Below are positions 26,378 through 36,607 of a stretch of DNA of 64,000 nucleotides, one piece after another. Numbering within the stretch: position 1 is the stretch's first letter; each line of letters opens with the position of its first letter. The notes under the pieces were generated by a model. That model saw nothing but the letters and a program-made list of their open reading frames with translations, ran no database searches and had not been told where the DNA came from. The translations under genes were made by a program, and so were the position numbers. Origin of the DNA: Trichococcus pasteurii. GTDB taxonomy: Bacteria > Bacillota > Bacilli > Lactobacillales > Aerococcaceae. Location: assembly GCF_900112935.1 (NCBI RefSeq), contig NZ_FONM01000004.1, positions 1-64,000 on the forward strand, given 5' to 3'.

Positions 26378-29300
26378 ATGAATAGTTACACTCCTCCACA
26401 AAAACAAGGAATGTATGATCCCGCCTACGAGCATGATGCATGCGGTATGGGATTTGTCGTTGATATCAATGGAAATGGCTCTTATAAATTAGTCTCTGAT
26501 GCGTTAGATTTATTGGAAAATATGGAGCATAGGGGTGCTTCCGGCGCTGATGCCAAAACAGGTGACGGAGCAGGTATCATGGTGCAGATTCCTCATCATT
26601 TTTTCAGCAGGGAGTGCGACGTCCTGGGAATCCATTTGCCTAAAAAAGGCGATTATGGAGTAGGGATGCTCTTTGCCCACAAATATGAGGATCTACGTCA
26701 CGAACAAATGAGAATGGTGGAAGAGATCATCACTTCCGAAGGTCAAAAAGTGTTGGGTTGGCGTGAGGTTCCGATCGACAGCTCCGAAATCGGTGTGACT
26801 GCAAAAGCAGCTATCCCGCGTTTCATCCAGGTCTTTGTCGGTAAAGGAAATCCTGAAATGACTGAAATGGATTTCGAACGCAAATTGTTCGTCATCCGTA
26901 AATTAGCAGAAAAACAAATCGTGCCGATGAGTGAAAAAAGAGGCGGCTCGTTCTATTTTGCCAGCTTCTCTTCGAAAACGATCGTCTACAAAGGGATGCT
27001 GACTGCAGAGCAATTGCGCAGCTTCTATCTTGATCTGACGGATTTGGACTTCACATCCGCTTTGGCGATGGTCCATTCCCGTTTCAGTACGAATACTTTC
27101 CCGAGCTGGGAAAGAGCCCATCCGAACCGTTACTTGATCCACAATGGCGAAATCAACACAATCCGCGGCAACATCAACTGGATGCGCGCCCGTCAAGGCA
27201 GCATGTCCCAGGATTTGTTGGATGCCAGCGAAAAAATCTATCCGATCGTCGACGAAACAGGGAGCGACTCTTCCCAATTCGACAACAATCTGGAATTCTT
27301 GTATCTGAACGGCCGCTCATTGCCGGAAGCTGTCATGATGATGGTTCCTGAGCCTTGGGAAAAGAACAAAACAATGTCGAAATCCAAAAAAGATTTCTAT
27401 AACTTCAACAACTTCCTGATGGAACCATGGGATGGCCCTGCAGCAATGGGCTTCACGGATGGCGAAATCGTCGGAGCGGTGTTGGACAGAAACGGTTTGC
27501 GTCCGTCGCGTTACTATGTGACGAAAGATGATCGCGTAATCCTTTCATCTGAAGTAGGTGTCGTAAATGTGCTTCCGGAAGATGTAGCCTATAAAGGCCG
27601 TCTGGAGCCAGGCAAGATGCTGTTGATCGATACGAAGCAAAAACGTATCATTTCGGATGAAGAAATCAAAGAAACGGTCGCTGCTAAGCAGCCGTACGGT
27701 GAATGGGCTGAGAAGCACATTTCAAAAATGAAGGACTTTGCGCCAGCTCCAACGACAGCGACGGTTGCTCCTGAAGAACTGTTGCACCAACAGAAAGCTT
27801 TCGGTTATACGTTCGAGGACATCCAGTTATTGATCAAACCGATGGCCGTTACAGGTGGCGATTCAGTCGGAGCAATGGGGATCGATTCTCCGTTGGCAGT
27901 CCTATCAGACAAACCACAGATGCTTTATCTGTACTTCAAACAATTATTTGCGCAAGTTACGAACCCTCCGATTGATGGAATCCGTGAGGAAATCGTTACT
28001 TCCGATACAATGCTTGTCGGAAATTGCGGTAACCTTTTGGACCCGGACAATGCGGACACGCATGCCATCTACTTGGATAGCCCGATTTTGACGGATTCTG
28101 AACTGGCGAAAATCAAAGCACTGCAGGACGACAAATTCAAAACGGTCACTCTTTCCCTTCTTTACCGCATCGAAGAAGATGCGAAAGGGATGGAAAAAGC
28201 TTTGGAACGTCTTTTCAGCGCGGCTGACAAAGCCATTGCCTCAGGCGCCAACATTTTGGTCCTTTCCGACCGTGGTGTGAACGCTGAATGGGCAGCCATT
28301 CCAGCTTTATTGGCTGTTTCCGGTCTGCACCACCATTTGATCCGCGAAGAAACACGCACGAGCGTCGGCCTTGTGCTGGAATCCGGTGAACCAAGAGAAG
28401 TGCATCACTTCTGTACATTGGTCGGATACGGCTGTAACGCGGTCAATCCTTATTTGACTTTTGCAACCATCCGCGAACTTGCGGAAGAAGATCTATTGGA
28501 CGGACTGGATGCTGAGGCAGCGGAAGCGAACTATATCCACGCTGCTGTCCACGGCATGTCCAAAGTATTGACTAAGATGGGTATTTCAACAATGCGCAGC
28601 TATCACGGTGCACAAATTTTTGAAGCACTGGGAGTCAACAGCGAAGTTGTCGCTAAATACTTCACAGGGACGCCTACCCGCATCGAAGGTATCGGTCTGC
28701 AGGAAATTGCTACCGAAAACAAAATGCGTCATGACAGTGCCTATAAAGCTACAGCGCCTTACAGCGAAACGCTGGGAGTGGGCGGCCATTTCCAATACTC
28801 GGCCATGGGTGAAGAACACTTGTACAATCCGAGCACGATCTACCGTCTGCAGCAAGCGACTCGCCAAGGGGACTATGAGCAATACAAAGAGTTTTCTCGC
28901 GAAATCAATGCTGATACAAACGCGTACACATTGCGTCAACTGATGCAATTCAAGCCAAATGCTCAAGATGCGATTCCGATCGAGGAAGTCGAATCTGCTG
29001 AAAGCATCGTGAAACGCTTCAAGACCGGAGCGATGTCTTACGGTTCGATCAGTATCGAAGCGCACCAAACGTTGGCGATCGCAATGAACCGTCTGGGCGG
29101 CATGAGCAACTCTGGTGAGGGTGGAGAAGATCCGCGCCGCTTCGAGTTGGATGAAAACGGAGATTCCCGCAACAGCGCCATCAAGCAAGTCGCTTCCGGA
29201 CGTTTCGGCGTAACGAGCCACTACTTGGTGAACGCGAAGGAAATCCAGATCAAGATGGCCCAAGGTGCAAAACCGGGTGAAGGCGGACAATTGCCAGGAC

Positions 29301-30955
29301 CGAAAGTATATCCTGAAATCGCCAAAACACGTGGCTCCATCGCGGGTGTAGGCTTGATTTCACCGCCTCCGCATCACGACATCTACTCCATCGAAGATTT
29401 GAAAGAATTGATCTTCGACTTGAAGAATGCCAACCGCGATGCGCGCATCAACGTGAAATTGGTTTCTGAAGCCGGCGTCGGTACGATCGCTGCAGGTGTT
29501 GCAAAAGCAAATGCCGATACAATCCTGATCAGCGGTTATGACGGCGGTACAGGTGCAGCACCTAGAACCAGCATCCGCAATACTGGCTTGCCGTGGGAAC
29601 TGGGCTTGGCTGAAGCGCACCAAACATTGGTGTTGAACAAATTGCGTGACCGCGTCCGCGTCGAAACGGATGGTAAATTATTGACTGGTCGCGATGTTGC
29701 GATCGCATGTATGTTGGGTGCCGAAGAATTCGGCTTTGCGACGACACCGCTAGTGGCTATCGGCTGCATCATGATGCGTGTCTGCCACCTGAATACATGT
29801 CCAGTGGGTATCGCAACGCAGGATGAAACATTGCGCAAAAACTTCCAAGGCAAACCGGAATACGTCGTGAATTTCATGATGTTCGTTGCCGAAGAATTGC
29901 GTGAAATCATGGCTAAATTAGGCTTCCGCACAATCAATGAAATGGTCGGACGCAGCGACAAGCTGAAGATGAAAGAAAATGTGAAGCATTGGAAAGCGAA
30001 GACAGTCGATCTGTCCAGCGTATTGTACCAACCATATGCAGCACCGAATGTCGGCAGATACAACATGACGGAGCAAGACCATGAATTAGAGAAAACATTG
30101 GATATGCGCCGTCTGTTGAGAATCGTGAAACCGGCCATCGAATCGAAGAAACGCATCGTCGCGAAATCAGCTATCCAAAACATCGACCGCGTTGTCGGAA
30201 CCATCATCGGCAGCGAAATATCGAAAAAATATGGTGCTGAAGGCTTGCCTGAAGATACGATCCAATTGACCTTCGTTGGTTCGGCAGGACAAAGTTTCGG
30301 CGCATTCATTCCGAAAGGGATGACATTGACGCTGGAGGGCGATTCGAATGACTACATCGGTAAAGGTTTGTCCGGTGGTAAAATCATCGTACGCGTACCG
30401 AATGAGGCTACATTCGCACCTGAAGAAAACATCATCACCGGTAACGTCGCTTTCTATGGCGCAACCAGTGGTAAAGCATACATCAACGGAATCGCCGGAG
30501 AACGTTTCTGCGTCCGTAACAGTGGCGTGGATACTGTTGTTGAAGGAATCGGCGACCACGGTTGTGAGTACATGACTGGCGGAACGGTTCTGATCATCGG
30601 AAAAACCGGTCGTAACTTCGCTGCCGGGATGTCGGGCGGGGTAGCTTATATCCTTGATTTCGACGAAAACAACCTGAACATGGAAATGGTCAGCGCAACG
30701 ACAGATTTGAATGACACAGAGCATGACACAATCAAGCGCATGCTGCAGGAGCATATGATCTTCACTGGAAGTCCAAAAGCGCAAAGCATCTTGGCTAGTT
30801 GGGATCAAATGAAATCCCGCTTCACTAAAGTCATCTCCAACGACTACAAGTTCATCCTGGAAAACATCGAAATTGCGAACCAGATGGGCATCACCGGTGA
30901 AGACGCAATGCGTTATGCCTTTGATGAGCGCTACAAACCAGTTGTGACAAACTAA
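26378..30955 (+). CDS. gltB: Glutamate synthase large subunit
   Basis: A 1525-residue class II amidotransferase and FMN/3Fe-4S synthase that, with GltD, forms glutamate from glutamine and 2-oxoglutarate. The catalytic cysteine is C22 in HDACGMGF, exposed after removal of a 21-residue propeptide. The glutamine-site [14 protein letters not shown] follows. The synthase domain carries [11 protein letters not shown] and GQLPGPKV, the FMN-binding [13 protein letters not shown], and the iron-sulfur cluster Cys motif within [15 protein letters not shown]. The C-terminal beta-helix has repeated G-rich turns. It lies 14 bases before gltD. Full length, no anomalies. Confidence 0.97.
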   Translation: MNSYTPPQKQGMYDPAYEHDACGMGFVVDINGNGSYKLVSDALDLLENMEHRGASGADAKTGDGAGIMVQIPHHFFSRECDVLGIHLPKKGDYGVGMLFAHKYEDLRHEQMRMVEEIITSEGQKVLGWREVPIDSSEIGVTAKAAIPRFIQVFVGKGNPEMTEMDFERKLFVIRKLAEKQIVPMSEKRGGSFYFASFSSKTIVYKGMLTAEQLRSFYLDLTDLDFTSALAMVHSRFSTNTFPSWERAHPNRYLIHNGEINTIRGNINWMRARQGSMSQDLLDASEKIYPIVDETGSDSSQFDNNLEFLYLNGRSLPEAVMMMVPEPWEKNKTMSKSKKDFYNFNNFLMEPWDGPAAMGFTDGEIVGAVLDRNGLRPSRYYVTKDDRVILSSEVGVVNVLPEDVAYKGRLEPGKMLLIDTKQKRIISDEEIKETVAAKQPYGEWAEKHISKMKDFAPAPTTATVAPEELLHQQKAFGYTFEDIQLLIKPMAVTGGDSVGAMGIDSPLAVLSDKPQMLYLYFKQLFAQVTNPPIDGIREEIVTSDTMLVGNCGNLLDPDNADTHAIYLDSPILTDSELAKIKALQDDKFKTVTLSLLYRIEEDAKGMEKALERLFSAADKAIASGANILVLSDRGVNAEWAAIPALLAVSGLHHHLIREETRTSVGLVLESGEPREVHHFCTLVGYGCNAVNPYLTFATIRELAEEDLLDGLDAEAAEANYIHAAVHGMSKVLTKMGISTMRSYHGAQIFEALGVNSEVVAKYFTGTPTRIEGIGLQEIATENKMRHDSAYKATAPYSETLGVGGHFQYSAMGEEHLYNPSTIYRLQQATRQGDYEQYKEFSREINADTNAYTLRQLMQFKPNAQDAIPIEEVESAESIVKRFKTGAMSYGSISIEAHQTLAIAMNRLGGMSNSGEGGEDPRRFELDENGDSRNSAIKQVASGRFGVTSHYLVNAKEIQIKMAQGAKPGEGGQLPGPKVYPEIAKTRGSIAGVGLISPPPHHDIYSIEDLKELIFDLKNANRDARINVKLVSEAGVGTIAAGVAKANADTILISGYDGGTGAAPRTSIRNTGLPWELGLAEAHQTLVLNKLRDRVRVETDGKLLTGRDVAIACMLGAEEFGFATTPLVAIGCIMMRVCHLNTCPVGIATQDETLRKNFQGKPEYVVNFMMFVAEELREIMAKLGFRTINEMVGRSDKLKMKENVKHWKAKTVDLSSVLYQPYAAPNVGRYNMTEQDHELEKTLDMRRLLRIVKPAIESKKRIVAKSAIQNIDRVVGTIIGSEISKKYGAEGLPEDTIQLTFVGSAGQSFGAFIPKGMTLTLEGDSNDYIGKGLSGGKIIVRVPNEATFAPEENIITGNVAFYGATSGKAYINGIAGERFCVRNSGVDTVVEGIGDHGCEYMTGGTVLIIGKTGRNFAAGMSGGVAYILDFDENNLNMEMVSATTDLNDTEHDTIKRMLQEHMIFTGSPKAQSILASWDQMKSRFTKVISNDYKFILENIEIANQMGITGEDAMRYAFDERYKPVVTN

Positions 30956-30969
30956 GGAGGAGGGATAAG

Positions 30970-32451
30970 ATGGGAAAAATTACTGGATTTAAGGAATATA
31001 GCCGTTCCAATTATGAAAAGATTTCTCCGGAAGTCCGCATCAAAAATTGGGGCGAAATGCGTGAAGAAACATCAGAAGAAAAAATTCGGACCCAAGCGGC
31101 CCGTTGTATGAGCTGTGGCATTCCGTTCTGTTCAGCAGGCATCATGCTGCCGAACGGAGCGTCCGGTTGCCCGTTGCACAATCTCATCCCTGAATGGAAT
31201 GACATGGTGTATCGCGGTCAATGGAAAGAAGCTTATGAGCGTTTATCTTTGACCAATCCGTTTCCGGAATTTACAGGACGTGTCTGTCCTGCTCCTTGTG
31301 AAGGATCTTGTACATTGGGGCATATCGATGAACCCGTTACGATCAGCAGCATCGAATACGAAATCATCGAACATGCTTTCCAGAACGGTTGGGTTAAACC
31401 GGCTAAAGCTCCAGCTACCGGCAAACGCGTTGCGGTTGTCGGCTCCGGTCCTGCCGGTCTCGCGACTGCGCACTACTTGACTTCAGTTGGGCATGCGGTC
31501 ACTGTCTTCGAAAGAAGCGACCGTCCGGGTGGTTTATTGATGTATGGTATCCCGAACATGAAATTGGACAAGGATATCATCCAAAGAAGACTGGACATCC
31601 TGGAAGAAGCTGGCGTGGCATTTGTCTGCAATACAGAAGTCGGTAAAGACATCACTGCACAGGAATTGGTTGACACGTACGATGCAGTCGTTCTTTGCGG
31701 CGGCGCAACCCGCGCCCGCGGCATCAATGTCGAAGGCAATGACGCTAAAGGCGTACACATGGCCATGGACTTCCTGACTGCAAACACACAAAATATCCTT
31801 GCAGGCGAAACACAGGAAAGCAAAATCAGCGCCAAAGACAAACACGTCATCGTAATCGGTGGCGGGGATACCGGTACAGACTGTGTCGGCACATCCATCC
31901 GTCATGGCGCGAAAAGCGTGCATCAATTCGAGATCATGCCGGAAGCTCCGGATAAACGTGACACAAACACGAATCCGTGGCCAGAATGGCCTAAAAAGCT
32001 GAAAACGGACTATGGCCAAGAAGAAGCGATCTACTTGACCGGCTCCGATCCGCGCAGCTATGAGATCAACACGACCAAGATCGAAAAGAATGAAGCAGGC
32101 GAAGTTACGGCTGTCCATACTGTACAGATCGAATGGAAACGTGATGCGTTAGGCAGAATGAATCCGGTAGCCATCGAAGGAAGCGAAAAAGTCTGGAAAG
32201 CGGACCTGGTTCTGCTGGCTATGGGCTTCACCGGTCCTGAAGATACCATTCCGGATGAATTAGCTTTGAAACGCGATTTGCGCAGCAATATTCAAGCGAC
32301 AGAAACCGACTACAAAACAAACGTGGAAAAAGTCTTTACCTGCGGCGACATGCGCCGCGGACAAAGCTTGGTCGTATGGGCACTACAAGAAGGAAAACTA
32401 GCAGCAGGCGAAGTGGACCGTTTCTTATCAGGCGATACTGACATCTACTAA
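30970..32451 (+). CDS. gltD: Glutamate synthase small subunit (NADPH)
   Basis: 493 residues. The N-terminal 4Fe-4S-binding region carries CMSCGIPFC, CPLHNLIP and CPAPCEGSC. The FAD Rossmann motif VVGSGPAGLATAHYL lies near 158-172, the NADPH motif VIGGGDTGTDC near 296-306, and the terminal GDMRRGQSLVVWA FAD contact follows. It supplies electrons from NADPH to GltB. GGAGGAGGG precedes the ATG. Confidence 0.96.
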   Translation: MGKITGFKEYSRSNYEKISPEVRIKNWGEMREETSEEKIRTQAARCMSCGIPFCSAGIMLPNGASGCPLHNLIPEWNDMVYRGQWKEAYERLSLTNPFPEFTGRVCPAPCEGSCTLGHIDEPVTISSIEYEIIEHAFQNGWVKPAKAPATGKRVAVVGSGPAGLATAHYLTSVGHAVTVFERSDRPGGLLMYGIPNMKLDKDIIQRRLDILEEAGVAFVCNTEVGKDITAQELVDTYDAVVLCGGATRARGINVEGNDAKGVHMAMDFLTANTQNILAGETQESKISAKDKHVIVIGGGDTGTDCVGTSIRHGAKSVHQFEIMPEAPDKRDTNTNPWPEWPKKLKTDYGQEEAIYLTGSDPRSYEINTTKIEKNEAGEVTAVHTVQIEWKRDALGRMNPVAIEGSEKVWKADLVLLAMGFTGPEDTIPDELALKRDLRSNIQATETDYKTNVEKVFTCGDMRRGQSLVVWALQEGKLAAGEVDRFLSGDTDIY

Positions 32452-32456
32452 TCAAT

Positions 32457-32502
32457 TGAAAAAAACCGAGGCAGCGGGCATTCGCTGCTTCGGTTTTTTT
32501 GT
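32457..32502. terminator. Bidirectional terminator after gltD
   Basis: AAAAAACCGAGGCAGCG pairs with CGCTGCTTCGGTTTTTTT around a 6-base loop. A- and T-runs on both sides allow function on both strands. Confidence 0.9.
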
Positions 32503-32509
32503 CGTTTTT

Positions 32510-32764
32510 TGGTGTCGTGGGCGAGGGAGCGCCTGCTCCTGTGGGGGATGCGTTTGGCCGGAGGAGGGGATCGGCTAGGAGTACCTAACTCCGTCGAAGC
32601 CGTTGCTGCCGGAGGAGGAAGTCGAAAATCTATGCCAACTCAGGTGAGCCTCAGCCTGGCCGGAGCACACGCCCGTCCCGGGGTGCAATCCGCCGGTGAA
32701 CCCGAATTTTCTGCATTCGCAGGAGCATGGATCAAGCGGTCCAATATTTTCCCGATGGCCTAAA
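32510..32764 (+). ncRNA. GC-rich, strongly foldable intergenic island, candidate structured RNA
   Basis: About 250 bases visibly richer in G and C than the flanking AT-rich spacer and unlike the neighbouring genes. Hairpins can be read off along it. GGAGC-GCCT-GCTCC lies near 32526. CGGCT (32572-32576) with AGCCG (32598-32602) encloses GGAGT/ACTCC. CAGGTGA/TCAGCCTG lies at 32641-32658, CTGC-ATTC-GCAG at 32711-32722 and TGGATC-AAGC-GGTCCA at 32728-32743. TTTGGCC (32553-32559) can close the domain with GGCC-T-AAA (32757-32764). GCCGGAGGAGG occurs twice. Frames on both strands look non-protein. Strand is assigned by G-richness. A minus-strand promoter-like TTGAGT-17-TATATG lies to its right. Identity unknown. 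Confidence 0.5.
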
Positions 32765-32806
32765 TAATCCCATATATTGAAAGTCGAAATATAACTCAAA
32801 AAAATG

Positions 32807-32815
32807 GTATAATAC
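32807..32815 (+). promoter_or_regulatory. Extended -10 promoter of the 525-residue exported protein
   Basis: TGGTATAAT is a perfect TGn-TATAAT element about 65 bases before the coding start. No clear -35 was found. Confidence 0.55.
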
Positions 32816-32878
32816 TAGCATCAAATCCTTAAGTGATTTATCAAGGAAGATTCACAGGAAAAGAAAGGGTGCAGAGTT

Positions 32879-34456
32879 GTGAAAAATTGGAAAAGTGTGG
32901 CGATTGCCTATGGCCTGCCGGCAGTCATTCTTTTAGGATATTGGTACTCGGCGTTGACCCCGGTGTCGATCCAGTCGCCGGAGTTTTGGACGAATATGTT
33001 TTTGTATTTGGTCGCAAGTGCGGCATTGATGAACATTTTGGATCGGACGAAAGCCGATAAGGTAAACAAAGTTACCGGAGCCATCATCGGAATCAGTATT
33101 GTCTTCTTGATTGGTGGGATGCTATTTGGTTCCCAAATTTTCAGGGCCAAGGATTATGCCAGCTTGCTTACGCATACGGAAGGTAATTTTGAGGAGGACC
33201 TGACCATCACGGACCCTTCGCAGATACCGACGATCGACCGCGATATGGCGGAGCGTCTGGGAAGCCGTAAGCTTGGCGAAGTCCTCAATTTGGTATCGCA
33301 ATTCGACGTCAGCACGGAATACACGCAGATCGCTTATAAAGGCGATTCTGTCCGCGTTTCGCCATTGGAATACGTCAGCTTTTTCCGGTGGTTGAACAAC
33401 CGCGCCGATGGCATTCCGCATTATGTGACCGTCGACATGGTGACGGGGGATTCTGAATTGGTGAATCTTGAGAAGAACATCCATTATTCCCATTCCGGCT
33501 ATTTCGGGGATGACATCACAAGGCACATCTTTTTCAATTATCCGACTGTGATGTTCGAAAATCCGGTCTTTGAATTGGACGAAGAGGGCAATCCTTATTA
33601 CATCGCGCCCATCGTTGAAAAGAAATTCAGCTTCATGGGGCCCAAGGAAGTCGTCGGCGTGTTCGTCGTGGATGCTTCTTCCGGCGACATCACGCGCTAC
33701 AGCGTTGCCGATGTGCCTGATTGGGTCGATCGCGTGTTCCCTGCGAACATGGTGATGACGCAGATCAATTACAACGGGCAATACCAAGGCGGATACCTGA
33801 ACAGCGTCATCAGCAAGAAGGGTGTCATCCAAAACGCGGATGGCTACAACTACATCGTGCTGAATGACGATCTGTACCTATACACCGGCTTAACTTCCGT
33901 AGCGGCGGATGAATCGAATATCGGTTTTGTGCTGGTCAATTCAAGGACCAAGGAATCGAAACGCTACAACATCAGCACTGCGACCGAATGGAGTGCCATG
34001 GAAAGCGCGCAGGGGTCGGTGCAGGAAAAAGGCTATATCAGCACATTCCCGCTTCTGTTCAACATGGAAAACAAACCCGTCTATCAATTGTCCTTGAAGG
34101 ATGATGCCGGGTTAATCAAAATGTACGCCTTTGTAAATGCGACGAACTATCAGAAAGTCGGGACCGGCAATTCCTTGGCTGCTGCTTGGAACGCCTATAC
34201 CGGCGGCGTCGTTTCCACTACAACCGACGAAGAGGAAGAGGTCGTCGAGACGGAAACCCTCAGCGGTGCCATCACCGCCATGGAATCAGTCGTCATCGAC
34301 GGTGAAACGACCTATTACTTCATGTTGGAAGGCGATGCAGAAACCATTTATGTCGCTAAAGTATCCATCGACAAGCAGTTGCCGTTCATCAAAGCCGGCG
34401 ACACTGTGACGATAGAAGTGGACGGCGCTCGCGTCGTATCCATCATCAAACAGTAA
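32879..34456 (+). CDS. Membrane-anchored protein of unknown function
   Basis: 525 residues. Two or three hydrophobic segments lie near the N-terminus (about 8-25, 38-52 and 64-84), followed by a roughly 430-residue hydrophilic region probably outside the membrane. This has repeated beta-rich blocks (NPYYIAPIVEKKFSFMG, GVFVVDASSGDITRYS, NADGYNYIVLNDDLYLYTG). An acidic linker TTTDEEEEVVETET near 450 precedes a final small beta domain. The GTG start follows AAAGG. No characterised family was recognised. Its layout recalls large conserved Firmicute proteins annotated only as hypothetical or CvpA-like. It is monocistronic. Confidence 0.75.
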   Translation: MKNWKSVAIAYGLPAVILLGYWYSALTPVSIQSPEFWTNMFLYLVASAALMNILDRTKADKVNKVTGAIIGISIVFLIGGMLFGSQIFRAKDYASLLTHTEGNFEEDLTITDPSQIPTIDRDMAERLGSRKLGEVLNLVSQFDVSTEYTQIAYKGDSVRVSPLEYVSFFRWLNNRADGIPHYVTVDMVTGDSELVNLEKNIHYSHSGYFGDDITRHIFFNYPTVMFENPVFELDEEGNPYYIAPIVEKKFSFMGPKEVVGVFVVDASSGDITRYSVADVPDWVDRVFPANMVMTQINYNGQYQGGYLNSVISKKGVIQNADGYNYIVLNDDLYLYTGLTSVAADESNIGFVLVNSRTKESKRYNISTATEWSAMESAQGSVQEKGYISTFPLLFNMENKPVYQLSLKDDAGLIKMYAFVNATNYQKVGTGNSLAAAWNAYTGGVVSTTTDEEEEVVETETLSGAITAMESVVIDGETTYYFMLEGDAETIYVAKVSIDKQLPFIKAGDTVTIEVDGARVVSIIKQ

Positions 34457-34469
34457 AATTTTACAAATG

Positions 34470-34508
34470 AATCAGGCTGCTCCGGTAAATGACGCTGGAG
34501 TGGCTTTT
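34470..34508 (+). terminator. Terminator after the exported protein
   Basis: An imperfect stem, GGCTGCTCC with GGAGTGGCT, is followed by TTTTTT. Confidence 0.55.
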
Positions 34509-34618
34509 TTGCGTATACCGAGAAAAAATGACTGCGCTGCAAATGCAAAAAATTGACGGAACAATGGGTGTTGTTGCATGATAAAGATAAGAATGCATGC
34601 GAAAGGAAGCGCTGCGCC

Positions 34619-35587
34619 ATGGCGAATAAAGTGACCAATTCGATTCTGTTTCAAGGAGACCTGAAAAAGCAAGGCCCTTATTTTGAAGGGTGGTATTTCA
34701 AGAGTGTGTCGGCAGATGAAAAGACCGTGCTCAGCCTGATTCCGGGAATATCCCTTACCGATGAAGATCCACATTGTTTCATCCAATATTCCTATGTCCA
34801 TAGCGGAGAAGCGCTCGAAAAAGAGCTGCGGACCGGCTACATCCGCTACCCATTGTCTGCGTTCATATGCAACCGGAGACCTTTCGTGCTGAAAGTCGGC
34901 AACAGCGTCTTTTCGGAAACGCTCGTCAGTGTGCACCTTGAGGATGCTGATTTCCAGATAGAAGGCATCCTGAAGCTGGGACATTTCCAAACGATCAAAC
35001 GGACACCGGCGTCGCCATCCATCATGGGCTTCTTTGCTTACATCCCGAACATGGAATGCTATCACGGCGTCATCAGCATGAATCATGCTATCGACGGAAC
35101 TGTGGCGATCGGAACCAAGACCCGTGATTTTACAGGCGGCAAAGGCTACCTTGAAAAGGACTGGGGAACGTCTTTCCCGCAGGAGTATGTCTGGATCCAG
35201 TGCAATCATTTCCAGGACGAGGGGACCAGCCTCTTCTTCTCGGTGGCAAAAATCCCTTTTCGCGGATCCTCGTTTGAAGGGTTCATCTGCAGCTTCATCG
35301 TGGATGGGATCGAATATCGTTTTGCTACCTATAACCGCAGCAAATTCACTCTGGGCCTGTTGACAGATGACCGTATCGAAATCGAAGTTTCGCATGCATC
35401 CGCCTCCCTCACGATCTGTGCGGAAGTGCTCCACGGAGGGGCATTGTTGGCGCCGACCGAGAAAGGGATGAACAAAATCGTTAAAGAAGGACTGTCCGGT
35501 ATCGTCACGGTCGACTTCACCGACAAAAAAACCGGGAAAAATTATCATGACGTCGGGAACGTGGCCGGCATTGAAGTAGTGCGTTAA
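34619..35587 (+). CDS. Tocopherol cyclase-like family protein
   Basis: A 322-residue soluble protein with the tocopherol_cycl pattern: GPYFEGWYFKSV near the N-terminus, HCFIQYSYV, the GFFAYIPNMECYHGVISM core, and GYLEKDWGTSFPQEYVWIQCN. These W- and G-rich motifs define the lipocalin-like family that includes plant tocopherol cyclase. In Firmicutes without tocopherols the substrate is unknown. The ATG at 34619 with AAAGGAAG upstream is preferred over the longer frame. It lies 34 bases before a VOC-family gene. Confidence 0.8.
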   Translation: MANKVTNSILFQGDLKKQGPYFEGWYFKSVSADEKTVLSLIPGISLTDEDPHCFIQYSYVHSGEALEKELRTGYIRYPLSAFICNRRPFVLKVGNSVFSETLVSVHLEDADFQIEGILKLGHFQTIKRTPASPSIMGFFAYIPNMECYHGVISMNHAIDGTVAIGTKTRDFTGGKGYLEKDWGTSFPQEYVWIQCNHFQDEGTSLFFSVAKIPFRGSSFEGFICSFIVDGIEYRFATYNRSKFTLGLLTDDRIEIEVSHASASLTICAEVLHGGALLAPTEKGMNKIVKEGLSGIVTVDFTDKKTGKNYHDVGNVAGIEVVR

Positions 35588-35621
35588 TTATAAATAATGA
35601 AAAATGAAAGAAGGAATCCGT

Positions 35622-36062
35622 ATGTTGACAAGCTTATTCCCTTATCTGAATTTCGACGGCAACGCCAAAGAGGCAATGCATTATTATGTTGAGGCCCTTG
35701 ATGGCGAACTGCTTGGCATGACAACTTTCGGGGAAGCCCCGAAGGACGATTCAGCCGCGGCTGAAGAATTTTCCTTGCCGCCGGGTGTGGAGGATCTGGT
35801 CATGAATGCACAGATCAAATTGAAGAATGGCGCCATGCTGATGATTTCCGATGTTTTCCCTGGCATGCATTTCCAACCGGGCAACCACATCTCGTTGACG
35901 CTGACATACGATGATGTGGAGGAAGCACGGACCGTCTTTAATCGCTTGGCTGAGGGAGGATCCATCGGCATGGAGCTCCAACAGACTTTCTGGAGCCCGC
36001 TGTACGGTAGCCTGACTGACCGCTACGGCGTCGAGTGGCAGATTTCGGTCGACGCAGTTTGA
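35622..36062 (+). CDS. VOC-family (PhnB-like glyoxalase fold) protein
   Basis: 146 residues with the PhnB/DUF1338-like pattern PYLNFDGNAKEAMHYYVEAL at the N-terminus and the closing DRYGVEWQIS. It has two beta-alpha-beta-beta-beta modules. Such proteins are metal-binding or metal-free members of the vicinal oxygen chelate superfamily and their substrates are unassigned. AGAAGGA precedes the ATG at 35622. Confidence 0.85.
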   Translation: MLTSLFPYLNFDGNAKEAMHYYVEALDGELLGMTTFGEAPKDDSAAAEEFSLPPGVEDLVMNAQIKLKNGAMLMISDVFPGMHFQPGNHISLTLTYDDVEEARTVFNRLAEGGSIGMELQQTFWSPLYGSLTDRYGVEWQISVDAV

Positions 36063-36113
36063 GTTACTGAGTTTCATGAAACTGTTTGATGTTGCAGAAT
36101 GGAGGGGAAGAGG

Positions 36114-36521
36114 ATGAGCCAAAATCTGTTTACCTACCGTATCCAGACGAGTGGCAAACAGTCGCTGACGAACATCGATGTCTATCTCGAGGACGCTTTG
36201 GCGAAAAGCGGCGTTAAGGACGGCATCATGGTCGTCTTCTGTCCGCACACGACAGCCGCCATCACGATCAATGAAAACGCCGATCCGGATGTTCAGAAGG
36301 ACCTGAATTGGGGTTATACTGACACGTTTCCGAACAAGGGGAGCTACAGGCACGTCGAAGGCAATTCCGATGCCCACATCAAGTCTTCCTTGACAGGCGT
36401 CAGCGAAACGATCATCTTGACGGAAGGAAAGATGCTGTTGGGGACTTGGCAAAGCATATACTTCTGGGATTATGATGGCCCGCGCAACCGCAAATTCCAC
36501 GTGAAGATCATCGCCGGATAG
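36114..36521 (+). CDS. YjbQ family protein (UPF0047)
   Basis: 135 residues, full length for the YjbQ family. It has the diagnostic VVFCPHTTAAITINENADPDV segment, NWGYTDTFPN, and the histidine-bearing HVEGNSDAHIKSSL and GTWQSIYFWDYDGPR. Members form trimers with a bound metal, and some have weak thiamine-phosphate synthase activity. The physiological role is unclear. The start at 36114 has GGAGGGGAAGAGG in front. Confidence 0.9.
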   Translation: MSQNLFTYRIQTSGKQSLTNIDVYLEDALAKSGVKDGIMVVFCPHTTAAITINENADPDVQKDLNWGYTDTFPNKGSYRHVEGNSDAHIKSSLTGVSETIILTEGKMLLGTWQSIYFWDYDGPRNRKFHVKIIAG

Positions 36522-36607
36522 ATTTGAAAAGGATTCGAGCATATTATTTCGAATTCGAGATAATAACGGGTATAATGTAAGAAAAACAAGCGGTAGGTGA
36601 TGGCATA

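Noticed and set aside
32509-32799. Protein-coding ORFs in the GC-rich island (84 residues plus, 74 residues minus)
   Set aside because: Both lack a ribosome site, have biased Gly/Ser/Arg or Cys/Ser composition without motifs, and overlap each other. Secondary structure better explains the region.
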